Origin: Allium sativum
Lineage: Eukaryota; Streptophyta; Magnoliopsida; Asparagales; Amaryllidaceae
Length of the DNA stretch: 64,000 nucleotides
Assembly (NCBI GenBank): GCA_030737875.1
Contig: CM060915.1
Coordinates: forward strand, 632,216,786-632,280,785
Reading direction: 5' to 3'
This document shows positions 35,873-48,500 of this stretch, piece by piece (the stretch's first letter is position 1; the number at the start of each line of letters is the position of its first letter). Under the pieces are notes generated by a model. The model was not told where the DNA came from. It worked only from the letters and a program-made list of their open reading frames with translations, and searched no databases. A program made the position numbers and the translations under genes.

Positions 35873-38800
35873 TGTAACGTCCCAGAATTTCGACTACTGG
35901 AATCAGTGATTAATTAAGGAATAATTATGAATAATCAATTTTATATTGATATATGTGATTAGAAATTTAAAATCAAATATATGGTATCGAATTTGAATTG
36001 GATTCAATATTAATTCAGAATGATTGGTTGGGTGGAAAACAAATATTTATTGTTGAATTTTTAAATTGAATTTGGCTAAATATTTAAATTAGATATTTAG
36101 ATTCGATCGAGAAACATAAATAGTTGAATTTAAAAATTAAACGTAGTTGGCGTTAAACAAGTTGGAGAATCTATTTGTTAAAATATACGGAAGGCTTGTA
36201 TATAAGTATTTGTATATATATAAAGAAATTGAAATCTAACGTTTTAAATTAGGAATCGAATGGAGTTGTTGGTGGAAAAAAAGAAACAAAATTGGTCAAC
36301 CAATAATTAAATAACGACGGAGTCGGATTTCAACCATAATAAATTTTATGGGATTCAGAATATGAAAACGGAACAGTCCATCAAGATTCGTAGCAATTGG
36401 AGTTCGTTTGTAACAGAATGAAAATAAAACATGTAACGTAGATGGCAGTAGAATTGAATTTACATAGGATTCAATTTTTTCCTTCAACCCCACGTAATTT
36501 CGGACGTAGTAACAACCCACCCCAATTTAGCTACTTTTCTTTTCCTTGGCTCCCACGATTACTTGGACGACACACTTCGTTCTTCTTATAAATCGAGGGT
36601 TTTTCTCCCATTTCTTCAGACAACAAAGATATTTCCCTTTTTCTAATTTAATGGCCTCAAATCTCGCATCCATCGCCTAGTATTAAAACATTTCCTCCTT
36701 TTCCCTTTTAAAAAGCCATTGGCTTTACCCTCTTCCAAGAACAATCCCTTTTTCCCCAAAATCGAAGACTCCTTCCACCGAAATTAAATCGGCATCCCTA
36801 AACCACTGCTCCACCTTCTTCAGCGCAACCACAGCGAGATCCGGCGCCCACGAGCCATTCGCCTTCACCAGTAACCATCGCATGCCATCTCGAAGACAAC
36901 AAATTGCATTCTTCCAATCGAAACCACAATCGGCCTCTGTTCCTTCTCAAGCATCTTGGAGCCACCGCAAATCGTCAAGTCAAAGCTCTCTGTCTTCGCT
37001 GGTTTTCCTCTCGTCGCTCAGCAAGTGAGCAATTCACTCACGATTTATCATAATTTCAAGTAATCCTATTTCAGTATAAACTTGAATATAACAGTCAAGT
37101 AGCGTGTTTGTTGTTTACAGCTCGTTAGTACATTTTTCTGCTCGTCGTTGTTTAGGTGATTAAGAGTTGAACTTTATATATATGTGGAGGCGGATTTGAA
37201 TATGGGTATACATGTATTTCAAATATGTATATGCATATCAAATGGGCATACATATATACACCAGAACACATTTGCCTTGACCTGCGTAGTTGCTACAAAT
37301 TTACTAGATCCCTTCGACTGTCTGGTTTACCAGAGGTCATTTCTGCCTTGTCTTACTTGAACCAATTCAAATCTGATTTTTCCTTCTTGATACTAGCAAT
37401 ATTAAACTTGAAACTATTTTAGTACTTTGCGTTACTGCATCACTTTAGTTTTGCTTGAGCTGCTGTTTATAATATATGCCGACAGTGTTTTTGTATTTGA
37501 GCCTGTAACTTTCTTGTTTAGATGCACGAAATTGCCACATTAACAAACTTGACTGTGGGTATCCCTGGTGTTATCGAGTCAAGTGCTTATGCATATGTTT
37601 AGTAAACCTAAATACGTATATACACCCATTGCTATATATATTTCCGATTAGTTAGTTTATAGGTCTCTTTAGCTAAATGTACTGTAACTGGAACCACCGT
37701 CAGTTTATTTTTTCCTACACTCATGTGAATTAATGGAGTATAAATTGTGCATGCTGAATATTTGGAAAAATGTCTGATTCCATAGTGTGATATAACCTGA
37801 TATCCTGTAAGCATCGGTTTTGCTCAATATGGACAAATACATCATCTGTTGCATGCTATTTTTTTTTTTAAAGTGCATATACATCATGCTGGTGTCCAGG
37901 GATGGATCTTGCAGTTGTGATATTATGATCAGTCAAATACTGACGTCATAAAATGTGAAATTTTATTTTAAAACATTGAGTAAAATCTATTGATAGACAA
38001 AAAGATATTGCGCTAAGATAGGAACAAATTAAATTGTATTATATCACCTTCAGCTTTCCCAATCGAATAGTTGATAATAATTCATCTAATGTTGTAAATA
38101 TTAGTTGTAACTTGTAAGCAAACAACGTTTAAAGCTTAAACATCAGGTCATCATCTTTATATTTTCGTATGAGAAAAACATGACTAGTCATTGCTCAAAG
38201 CCCTAGCTCTGGTGGCTTGCGTTAAGAACTAAGGACCCTTTTAGCACCCCTACCATAAATTTTGTGACACTTCTCTTTCGTAACACCCTTTCAGCACTCC
38301 TATAAAATGTGGGTAGGTAGACAACCATCAACTAATTATGTTTTGTTTGTCCCTGGCAATATTATTTTAGTTAAATTAGTATACTCACTGCAATTCATTG
38401 CATTGTTACTCTTGGTAAAGTCTAGCATCATACTAGTGTTTTGATTCTTCATAATTACCTGAGAGCCTGTCATGTTTCATTTTGGAAACACTTGCGTATT
38501 ACATAAAAGTGCATGTATAGTTGATTTACTATTTTCTCTATTTGGCGTTTGGTAATTTAAATACTTATGAGTTGAATATTGACGCCTTAAAAACCAATTG
38601 ATTAGGAAAAAAATGTGTTAGACCTTCCTTGGTTCAACCCTGCAAGTAATAACTTAGTCTATGTTGCTTTAAATACTTGGACCTATGTTACAGTGGCTAA
38701 TCCGGTGTGATACTAATATATACATAATGGTTGACATACACCCTATTTTGTTTTATAACCCCAACAAAGTGTATATTTACTTTGTTTTATAAAATTATGC

Positions 38801-39952
38801 CTTACCTGACAATATAATTTACATGACTGTCTCCCTTAAAATACAAATTCACCTTATTTATAAAATGGAGTATGGCCGTATGTGTTTGGTTTCCTGTTCT
38901 AATTGAGATGTGTGCCTTGACTGTTATGTATATTACTGTTTTGGGAAATCTCCTGCATATATGTTAAAATGACCACTTGTCTTGCTATGCATACGTCTTT
39001 GCCTAGTATTTCTAACTTGAACACATGCTATTCACCTATATATTTGGAAACCTGAACATACATTTATACACCGAAGTATATATATACACCGATATTAATA
39101 TTTTCCTTCCTGTGATGAACCACTTGTGTTTCTTCCCTTCGCATGTGATAGATCACTTGCGTACACATGAGAGGATGCGGGTCCTGTTCTGTTCGATATT
39201 GTGTTGTAGTTCACCGCCTTGACTTTTATGATTCACCTCGCATGTGTGCCCATCCATGGATGTTGAGGCAGTGTACATGTGTGCACTATACACGCGTACA
39301 CATGCAGGCTCCTGTGATTCATCGTCCCCGTGAAAACAAAACTGATACTACATTTAATATTGAACTGACGGAACAAATACCAAACTTGAATTACCACTTG
39401 TATAGAATTGATACGAACAGATGTCATACTTGATCTTGTCATAAATATAAAACTAATACAATTAGATACTATACGATTTCCATTTTATGTATATTTTGAA
39501 AATTAGGATTAACTGGTATATTTTCAGTTTCTAATGAAATTAATTTACTTGAACCATGATAAATCCTGACTCGAGTGTTTTATGTTTTTGCATGGAATGC
39601 TCGGGTCAGATCCGAGCAGTACAGATTTAAAGATTTAAAATTAGGATTTGAAGACTGGCAAACTGGGAATTCCGAAGATGCGCACTCTGAAGATTTTAAA
39701 CCAGTAAATATTTTTCTGTATTCAAACTATAGTTTGATATTCCACTGTATTGAAATAATAATCTTGTATTCAAATTTTGTTATATATAAAAGTCCCATTT
39801 TCCATTCAATATTGTGTTATGTTATTTATTATGTATTTTCTGTGTTGATTCTATGTTCTAAACTCTGTAAGATAAATAACGAACCGTCGGTTTGAACTTT
39901 TTAAATTGGTTAAATTTTTGGTTTAATGCGGTCAAAAAGGCGGGATGTTACA
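35873..39952 (+). repeat. 3' LTR of element C (complete)
   Basis: 4080 bp from TGTAACGTCCC to GGGATGTTACA. Its central and right parts match the two pieces of the 5' LTR. TATA box at 36587-36592. This intact copy shows where D and F entered the other LTR. Confidence 0.92.
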
Positions 39953-39985
39953 AAAATACAGTGGAGCAGGCATTATGGATTCGGT
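39953..39985 (+). pseudogene. Possible CACTA exon fragment before an intron-like sequence
   Basis: An open stretch (KYSGAGIMDS in one frame) ends at TTCG/GTAACC, a donor-like site, followed by 600 bp of AT-rich, repeat-bearing DNA and an acceptor-like TTTGCAAG at 40587-40593. Weak support. Confidence 0.3.
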
Positions 39986-40129
39986 AACCTGACGGTAATA
40001 TTCGTATAACATAAATTATTTACATCTACATTATTAAGTGTTTTTTTCTATGTTAAGACAAACTTCTACTAGAAATGCCTTCATTCACTAATAATGATGT
40101 ATGTATATTAAATTACCTGTATAAAAACG

Positions 40130-40580
40130 CCAATGTTATAACAATTACATGTTATAAAAATTGTACGTTAGGATTGTTAAAATGACTTTGAAATTGTATG
40201 TTATAACAATTACTTGTAAATAAAAATTATTTATTAAAATTACTTGTATAACAAATTACTTGTATAAAAATTGCATGTTATAAAAATTATATGTTCACTA
40301 ATATGATTTTGTTATGAATTCATTTTGTATATTATAAAAATTGTATGTTAGCATTGTTAAAATTACTTGTATAAAAATTGCATGTTATAAAAATTGTATG
40401 TTCACTAATATGATTTTGTTAGTAATTCAGTTTGTATGTTATAAAAATTGTATGTTAGCATTGTTAAAATAAAAATTTCATGTTATAAAAATTGTATGTT
40501 ATCTATGATTGAGCATTGTTAGCTATGTTATAAAAATTGTATGTTAGCATTGTTAAATTATATGCTCACTAATATGATAG
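40130..40580. repeat. 107-bp degenerate tandem repeat inside the CACTA
   Basis: ATGTTCACTAATATGATTTTGTTA recurs at about 40291 and 40398, with many intervening TATAAAAATTGTATGTTA words. Confidence 0.75.
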
Positions 40581-40593
40581 TTGTATTTGCAAG

Positions 40594-40790
40594 TTCGACA
40601 AGGCAAGAAGGCACAAGATAAGTAAGAAATTAAGGAGTTGCGAGCGTTGATTGATCAGCTGCAGGACCAGAATCGCGTGTAGGGTATGTAGATTGAGAAG
40701 CTGAACAAAAAGATTGCAGAGTACATGCATACTCATGGAGATGTTCTTTCATCGTCTGCTTCTGGAGATCATAGCTACAATGCATCTTGA
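40594..40790 (+). pseudogene. C-terminal exon relic of a CACTA transposon protein
   Basis: The reading frame ends in a TGA at 40788-40790 and encodes a probable coiled coil (KELRALIDQLQDQNRV, then IEKLNKKIAEYMHTHGD) and a serine-rich tail. It resembles the C-terminal coiled coils of plant En/Spm-type transposon proteins. Three in-frame stops (40623, 40680 and 40689) show that it is dead. The exon start is taken after the acceptor-like TTTGCAAG. Location next to CACTA subterminal repeats supports the call; the family match is from general pattern only. Confidence 0.5.
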
Positions 40791-41293
40791 GGTATGTGTT
40801 TTGATGCTCGGTTGGGGATGTGTTTTGTTTTGACGTATGAGGAGACAAGTTTGGATGTGTTTTGATGGTTTGTATATATTAGTACGCTTTGTTGATACGT
40901 CTGGATGGTTGTTTTGGATGTTTGTACATGTTGGTACGCTTTGAAGACCTGCTTGGATGATTTTGTGGATGTATAGCTAGTTTTTGTTGCATATACATGT
41001 TTATGCATTTTAATTTGATTTTTTGTGGCGTTAGTGGTATATATGTGTCGCATAATTGTGGAATTGGTTGGAAATAGATTGGAAATGGAACTGGAATAGA
41101 AATGAAATGAGTTGGGGAGGCTGGAAGGAAGCTTGTTTGTTGTTATATAAAAAAATACCCAGTATTTTCAATGGCTATAAACAGTTTCAACAGCCATATG
41201 GACATTGTTTTAAACGGTTTCCAATGGTTTGTGCTGTTGGAAGCCATTGAAACAGCCGTTAGAAAAATCCATTGTGTCCAATGGAAACCGTTG

Positions 41294-41298
41294 GAAAT
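41294..41298. repeat. Left target-site duplication of A (GAAAT)
   Basis: GAAAT before the 5' LTR of A is repeated after its 3' LTR at 62609-62613. Confidence 0.9.
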
Positions 41299-41571
41299 TG
41301 TAACACCCGTAATTTTAAATATTAAAGTTAACAATTAAAGAATACTTAATTTTAAATGGAAGAATCAAGGGAAACGGGTTACGCCATTGTGTTCTCTTGG
41401 AGTTCTGGTTGAGATAGAGTCCGAGTTTGCGTAAATTGGACTTCGTATGAAGAAGTTATGGCTGTCGGAAGTTTCCAGAAAATTTAAATAAATTCAAACA
41501 GATCGAAACAGATTCAAAATTCAAATCAGAAGTCAGAAGCGGGCTGTGCGGGAAAATTCCCACACAGGACC

Positions 41572-41712
41572 CAGGTCGACCAGGGGGTCGACCCTAGTGT
41601 CGACCTCCCCCCTACAGGTCGACCTGGGGGTCGAACTGGGGGTCGACCTGGGGGTCGACCTGGGGGTCGACCTAGTGGTCGACCTGGGGTCAACCTCCCC
41701 CCCACCCCCCCC
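41572..41712. repeat. GGTCGACC palindromic minisatellite in the A 5' LTR
   Basis: About ten GTCGAC or near-GTCGAC sites, mostly 12 bp apart (GGTCGACCTGGG units), then C runs. Purely repetitive; it generates proline/arginine or valine/aspartate ORFs that are not genes. Confidence 0.92.
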
Positions 41713-42289
41713 CACCCCGGGCCAGATCTGAAAGATGACGACTTATGACTTGTTCTTGAGTCACTAGGGTTTTTGGATAGTTCTGATCTGGTCTGAATGG
41801 TCTTGATTGATTCTAGGTTGATCGGATGGCCTAAATTAATCCTAAATTCTATACAAACACATGTAGACTCAAATCCTAAAACCAAATAAAAACTAGAACC
41901 ATGGCCGTCATGCTATCACCTTGCAACCTCGAGTGGCCGCCACCAACTAGAGGGAAAGTGAAGCTAATCAACTCAATTCAACTCAAATTTATAACAACAA
42001 CAACAACGAATTTGTCTACTTCAAAGGCGAGCTAAATCAGTTTCAGAACTCAGATTCCAGAACTCAAGACCTTCTTTGAGTTGTAAGTTTAATTTCTTTA
42101 ATAAGATAATTAATAAGTTAATTGGGTTGAGTTATAAAATGGGTTATATGGCTATGTTTGTGAGACATTGGAATTTTTTTATATTTTGTGAATATATGCT
42201 AGTTGTTCATAATGATAGTTTTGTTGTGGATCCCTTTTCATATGCCAAATCACCTATGTTCAACTTGATTCGCATTCGACATCATTTTA

Positions 42290-42660
42290 TATGCAAGTTT
42301 GGGTGTAGATTATATGCTAGTTTATATATGAATTGTACACAAGTTTAGATATGAATCAAATAAAGTGGCTATATGCAAGCTTAGGTAGAGATTGGATTCA
42401 CATATATGCAAGCTTACACCTTTAGATTTAGATCTGTGTTGTACATAGTTTTATGCAAGTTTGTGACTATGGCCTATGCAAGTTTTGGATGAAAACTATA
42501 TTCATATATGCAAGTTTTAGGTGAAAAAACTATATTATATATATACAAGTTCACACCTTTAGGCCTATGTTTAGGTTTATGACAATAACAAGTTTATGCA
42601 AGTTATGTTGTAATCCTTATTTGCAAGATTAGATTCATTTAGTGTGTTATGCAAATTTGC
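42290..42660. repeat. ATGCAAGTT word array in the A 5' LTR
   Basis: TATGCAAGTTT or close variants recur many times, often in TATATGCAAG contexts. Repeated in the 3' LTR at about 50500-50830 and, more diverged, in E. Confidence 0.75.
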
Positions 42661-42959
42661 GATGTTTCTTCCCTTTCATGTGTTAGACTAATTGCTAGTC
42701 TATATATATATATATGTCATGATAAACGAACGAACAACGTGGGGACGATGGGGGTAATACTGAATATACTCATATTGAAAATTGGCATTAATGGCCTTAA
42801 AAAGGCATATAATTAATTTAAGACGTTAATTTGAAAATTTGGCATTTATGGACATAATTGAGACAATTATGGACATAAGTATATTTGGAATTTATTGACA
42901 AATTTGAATAGGGATATTAATCCAATTTGGGTTTAAATGAAGATGTGTAATAATAAACC

Positions 42960-43190
42960 GCCTAAGACACGAGGTTAGACTCGTTTGTGGTGTAAGACTT
43001 CCTGGACCCGCCCGACAAATCCAACAACCACAAATGCCAGTATAATGTGAGAGGTTAAAGGCATGAATTAAATGTGTAGCAGTTGTAAAGGCACGAGGTT
43101 AGGCTCGTTTGTGGTGTAAGACTGCCCGGACCCTCCTGGCAAACCCAGCTGCCACAAATGCCAGTCTAATGAGGGAGGTCTTTACAAGGT
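42960..43190. repeat. Duplicated block in the A LTR (shared with E)
   Basis: Two units beginning near ACACGAGGTTAG and GCACGAGGTTAG, about 126 bp apart. Each contains GTTTGTGG, CCCG-rich middle words and CCACAAATGCCAGT. Confidence 0.85.
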
Positions 43191-44463
43191 TACGGTGTTA
43201 ATGAATTAAGAAAAACTTAACCAGATAAACATGTGGTGGGACGTGAGGGGGTAAAGTGGGTGCTTTGGGTGGCATGTGAAATTAAGAGGGTGCCTTGGGT
43301 GGCATGTGAAATATGATTAGATGCACTTAACCAAGATTGAAACATGTAAGAAGACATGAATAAGAATAGGGTTAAGTGGAGAAAAACCTTAGAGGGGACC
43401 AAGCATAGGTGGAAAGCTTGTGTCATGCATGGGGGCCCTTTTCAAACCAGTAACCCATTAAGTATCTTTGAGAGCTCGAACCCAAGTCGAGGACGGTACA
43501 CGCGTACTAAGTTTGATTGTAAGAGGTCAAAATGTGTTAGCGGTGGCAACGCAAGTCCAATGGGGTCATATGCGTGTGTTGGCCCGGGCTGGTAGGTAAG
43601 ACGTTGTCGCATCGTGTAGATATGAGCCGTGCATCTTGGTGGTATCGGGTTGCCACTTTGGGGTGTGATACACCCCACTATGGGGCCAGCATGGGTATCT
43701 ACGAGTTAGGGAGCCAATCGAATGGGGGTAGTGGGTACACCTAGTGGAGATAGGGGGAGACGACACCTATGAAGGCAGCTAGGGGTACACAAAACTGCCA
43801 TTATCATTATTAAGTTCTATAGGCGGGATCAACTTTTATGGTGTTTGGTGTGGTGCAGTGTAGTAATTATCCTATAGTGATTAGGTACGCCTTTAACGTT
43901 ATCTTTGTTCATCTTATTTCCTTTGTTTACTCTGTCATACCTATTTTTTCACAGTCATTTCCTTATTTTCCAGTTTATACCTTATCCTAGTTACTTAATG
44001 ATTATATTGTTAAAGTTATTGCACTCGCCAGACTTTATGTCTAACCCCGTTTGTTTCCACCTCTTTTCTTCCTCCCCCCCCCCAAGGTGCTCAGGGTGGA
44101 ACTAGTACTAGTGGAGCTTGATTTGGACAACTTTATCTCTTTCTTTGGAAGTTGCTTGGATCGCTAAAGTAAAAATTCAGCCTATCTTATTTATGGCTAT
44201 TTTATGTTGGGGTTATGTCATCCATTTTACGTACTCTGATTTAATCAAGATGGATATTATGTACTTGACTCTAGTTTTTAGGTTTTTGATGATGTACTCA
44301 AACTTATTTGTTTACCGCTGCAATGAATGAAGTTTTAAATTTTTAAGTACTATTTTATATCTGTTTTGTTGTTAAGTTTCTGTTCTATACACACTTAAAA
44401 CGCTCCATAGAAGTTAATGCATTCCCTTTGTGAGTGACATTAATGGACGTGGGGTGTCACACG

Positions 44464-44475
44464 TGGTATCAGAGC
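44464..44475 (+). promoter_or_regulatory. Primer-binding site of A (tRNA-iMet type)
   Basis: TGGTATCAGAGC, two bases after the 5' LTR. Confidence 0.92.
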
Positions 44476-44666
44476 TGAAGGTTACCGGAACAGATAAGAT
44501 ATTTTGAAAAACTGTTTTTCAAAAGCATTTTATAAAGAAGTACTTTCAAAAGTATGTTTTAAGGAGAATATCTTCAAGAGAAAAGTTTATTTTAAAAACA
44601 TAACCCCAAGAGCCATATATCTTTATTTCGAGTTCTTCATTTGAATCTCTTCATTTTCTTTTCAGC

Positions 44667-45550
44667 ACGTCTGGAATTCCCGAGATACCCGAGGGGATAC
44701 CGATACAGGATGGTTTAGAAGGTATCTGGAAGCTAGGACCCATGTCGTTGGCCCAGCAAATGCTCCTCCTCCTCCTCCTCCCCGTGTTGATACTTTTACA
44801 AAGATATGCAAGGACTTTCGGACAATGGGCGGGAAACCTTTTCACGGATCGGAGACGTTTGTTGAAGCTCGAAATTGGCTAAAGGAGGTGGAAGAATTGT
44901 TTGGAATCTTTGAGGTAGAAGATTAAAGAAAGGTCCAGTTAGCTGCTTGGTTAATGAAGGATGAGGCCTCATTTTGGTGGGAGGTCACTGATGGGGAGCG
45001 TCCAATTGATACATGGCCAGATTTCAGGCGTAGGTTTGAGGCAAAGTTTCTCTCACGGGCTGAAGAGAATCTATACATGGAAAGGTTTTTGGCATTGAGG
45101 AAGGGGAACCTATCGGTGAAAGAATACGTCAACAAGTTCAATCAATTGGCGAGATTTGGCTTGGACTTGGTGAATACACCCGAAAAGAAGGCCCTGAGAT
45201 TTGTAAAGGGTTTGAATGAGCCACTACATGGGTTAGCTATGTCCCATATCCCTATGGGGGCCACCTTTGAGAGACTAGTTGACATGGCGCTTATGCATGA
45301 AGAGGAGAAAGGCGCCAATGCTAATAAGGCACCTGAGAATAAAGGGGATCAAAAGAAACCACAACAGCAATAGAAGAACAAGAAGGGTGGTAAAGACAAC
45401 AATGGTAAGGGAAAGAAAAGATGCTTTAACCGTGGGACACCAGGCCATCTAAGCAAAGACTGTAGAAAGAAGAAGAAGACTGGTTGTTTCCACTGTGACG
45501 AGGCAGGACATATGATTAAGGACTGCCCAAAGAAAGGGAAGAGGGCAGGG
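44667..45550 (+). pseudogene. gag: gag of element A
   Basis: The recognisable frame runs from about 44760 (proline run, then RVDTFTKICKDFRTMGGKPFHG) through the retrotransposon gag domain (WLMKDEASFWWE, FRRRFEAKF, VKEYVNKFNQLARFG) to a lysine-rich linker and two zinc knuckles near 45421-45525. Knuckle 1 reads CFNRGTPGHLSKDC, its second cysteine changed to arginine; knuckle 2 is CFHCDEAGHMIKDC. Stops: TAA at 44924-44926 and TAG at 45371-45373. The original start is unclear; an ACG at 44667 just after an acceptor-like TTTTCAG, in another frame, may mark it. Not functional. Confidence 0.85.
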
Positions 45551-48500
45551 CCTACCTCTGGAGGGCAGATTCAGGCTCTCATGGCACTAGGGCAAGCAAG
45601 AGGGCAGGTCCAGGCTCTCGTGGTCCCACCGCTGCAAGAACGAGGTAGAGCAATTTCCGTTGAAAGTTTAGTTTATCTTTTCGATCATCCTGTATGCACA
45701 CTCTTTGATTCTGGCGCATCGCACTCTTTTATATCCACTGCTTTAGTTTAGACACTACACCTAAACACCAGTATAGTAGAGGATCCCTTAGTTGTTTCAA
45801 ATCTAGTTGGGGGCTCAGCCTATTTGTCGATGATTTGTTTGGATTTGGAAATTTCTATACTTAGCGTTGGGTTTAAATGTGATGCTTATGTATTGGGCTT
45901 CATGGGCTATGGGTTAATTTTGGGCATGGATTGGCTATCCAGTAATGGAGCCATCCTAGATTGTGAAAAGAGAGAGGTTAGGCTTATGACTCGTTTGGGC
46001 AACACTCTCGAAATCTCTTGTAATCCCATGAATTCTGTTATGCTAAGTTATCTAGAATCGCTTGACGCGTCTGTTGAAAATTTGCAGTCTATTAGAGTTG
46101 TCCGTGAATACTCGGATGTCTTCGATGAAGTTCGAGGTTTACCCCCGAGGCGTGAGATAGACTTTCAATTATACTTAGTAGATAATGCAAAGCCAGTTGC
46201 ATTACCAGTGCGCCACATGGCTCCGAGAGAGAGAAGTGAACTCGGTAAGCAAATGAAAGAATTGCTTGAGAAGGGTTTCATAAGAAGAAGTATTTCTGAG
46301 TAGGGTGCTCCAGTCGTTTTTGCTACAAAAGCTGAAGCTTCACTTAGATTGTGCGTGGACTATAGAGAGCTGAATAAGCTAACAAAGAAGAACAGACACC
46401 CGTTACCGAGGATCGACGATTTGTTCGATTAGTTGGTGGGAGCTTCGGTTTTATCGCAATTGGATTTGGCTACAGGGTTTCATCAGCTAAGGGTGGCTGA
46501 AGATAGCATTGATAAGATTGCATTTAGAACTCCTGACGGTTTCTTCGAGTGGCTCGTCATGCCTTTTGGTTTGACGAATGCACCTGCATACTTAGTTGGC
46601 TTAATGAGTAGGGTGTTTAGGGAGTTTCTGAACAAGTTTGTGGTAGTATTTGTAGACGATGTTCTGGTTTTCTCTAAAAATGAAGAAGAGCATGCCCTAC
46701 ATCTTAGGGAAGTCTTAGAAACCCTACGAGCGCATCATCTAATAGCTTAGTTCTCCAAGTGCCATTTTTGGAGAAAAGAAGTGAGGTTCTTAGGACACGT
46801 GGTCTCTAAGGAAAGGATAGCTGTGGGTCCCGCTAAGATAGTGGCAATCCAAGATTGGAAAATGCCTAAGAACGCAACAGAAGTAAGGAGCTTTTTAGGG
46901 TTGGCTGGTTACTATAGGAAGTTCATTAAGGACTTCGCGAAGATATCAGCCCCTCTCACTCGATTAACGAAGAAGAATTTGACTTTTACTTGGGATGTTG
47001 ACTGTGATGATGCTTTCCAACGTCTGAAGAGGGATTTGACGACAGCTCCAGTTTTAGTTTTGCCAGATGGGGGTAAGAGATTCACTGTATATACCGATGC
47101 TTGCGGGACAGGGCTTGGCGCAGTTTTAATGCAAGAGGGAAGGGTGATATGCTATGGTGGAAGACAGTTGAAAACCCACGAGAAAAATTACCCTACCCAC
47201 GACTTGGAGTTGGCGGCCATAGTTTTTGCTCCTAAATCGTGGCATCATTATTTGCTTGGCGAGAGGTTTGAGTTGTATACAGACCATAAGTCGCTAAATA
47301 TTTATTCTCTCAGAAGGACCTAAACTTGAGGCAACAGAGATGGATGGAGTTTTTGGCATCATACGATTTTGAGATCGCATATACCCCTGGCAAGGGTAAC
47401 GTTGTAGCTGACGCCTTAAGTAGAAAGAAGTTAACTTTAAGTCCTTTGTTTGTAGAGCGATAGAGTTTGGAGTATATATCTTCCTTTGACTTCAGACCCT
47501 CAGTCGAATATGTACCCGAATTGTTGGCATCATTAGAGGTGCAACCTACACTTTTGGGTCGAATTGGAGAGGCACAGCGGAACGACCCACAGTTGGTTGA
47601 GATAGTAGGCAAGCTTATAGGAGGGGAGTCCTCAAGACATCTGGATAGATATGCTATAGATGAAAGAGGTTGGCTACATAGAGATGGAAGACTTTGCGTA
47701 CCACAAGACGAAAGTTTGAAGAAGGCAATTCTTGAAGACTCACATTGCTCTAAGATAACCATACATCCCGGTGGTGATAAGATGTATAGGGATATGAAGC
47801 AAGTTTTCTTTTGGGCCGGAATGAAGAAGGACGTGGCCGAGTTTGTTGCTAGATGCTTAGTGTGCCAACAAGTCAAGGCGAAGCAAAAGAAGCCCGGAGG
47901 TTCGCTCCATCCCTTAGAGATTCCGCTTTGGAAATGGAAAAGTGTTTCCATGGATTTTGTAGATGAGTTACCAAGATCGAGGAAGGGTAATACGGGGATT
48001 TGGGTAATTGTAGACCGACTTACTAAAAGTGCCCATTTTATTTCCGTTAAAAGTAGAAGGACCGCCGTGTTGTTAGCATCTGTTTACCTTCAAGAGATAG
48101 TTCATTTGCACAGCATACCCTCTAGCATTGTGAGCGATAGAGATCCCATTTTCACAAGCGAATTTTGGAAGAACTTACAAGAGGCGGTTGGGACGCAGTT
48201 ATGCTTAAGTACCGCTTATCATCCTCAGACGGACGGCCAGACCGAGAGGGTTAATCGAATTCTAGAAAACCTTTTGAGGCTATGCATTCTAGACTTTGGA
48301 GGGACATTTGAAGAACACCTTCCACTAGTAGAGTTCGCCTATAATAATAGTTTTCAGGCTAGCATTGGCATGGCACCTTTTGAGGCTCTTTATGGATGAC
48401 CGTTCCGATCACCTACTTGTTGGTGGGAATCTACGGACAAGGTTTTGCTTGGACCCGACATGATTAGGGAGACTTCGGAGAAGATAGACTTGATTCGACG

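Larger units (their letters stand above)
15611..39952 (+). mobile_element. Element C: LTR retrotransposon without pol, carrying a zinc-knuckle gag relic; split by F
   Basis: The 5' LTR (15611-17948 and 30109-31325) is cut on the left by D and split by F. It is followed by a primer-binding site, 4.5 kb of internal DNA, a polypurine tract and a complete 3' LTR (35873-39952). Joining the two 5' pieces gives the same order as the 3' LTR, with noticeably more differences than between the LTRs of B or F, so C is older. The internal region has no protease, RT, RNase H or integrase signature. It keeps a gag tail with zinc knuckles and a downstream array of structured modules. C lies in a CACTA transposon; the right flank is AAAAT at 39953-39957. 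Confidence 0.85.
41299..44461 (+). repeat. 5' LTR of element A
   Basis: 3163 bp, TGTAACACCCG to GGGTGTCACA. Contains the GTCGACC array, a degenerate TATA region (CTATACAAAC near 41850), a leader with a donor-like GTTGTAAGT at 42080-42088, the ATGCAAGTT word array (42290-42660) and the duplicated block shared with E (42960-43190). Confidence 0.92.

Noticed and set aside
41526..41885. ORFs of repetitive proline/arginine or threonine/serine
   Set aside because: They are translations of the GTCGACC minisatellite.
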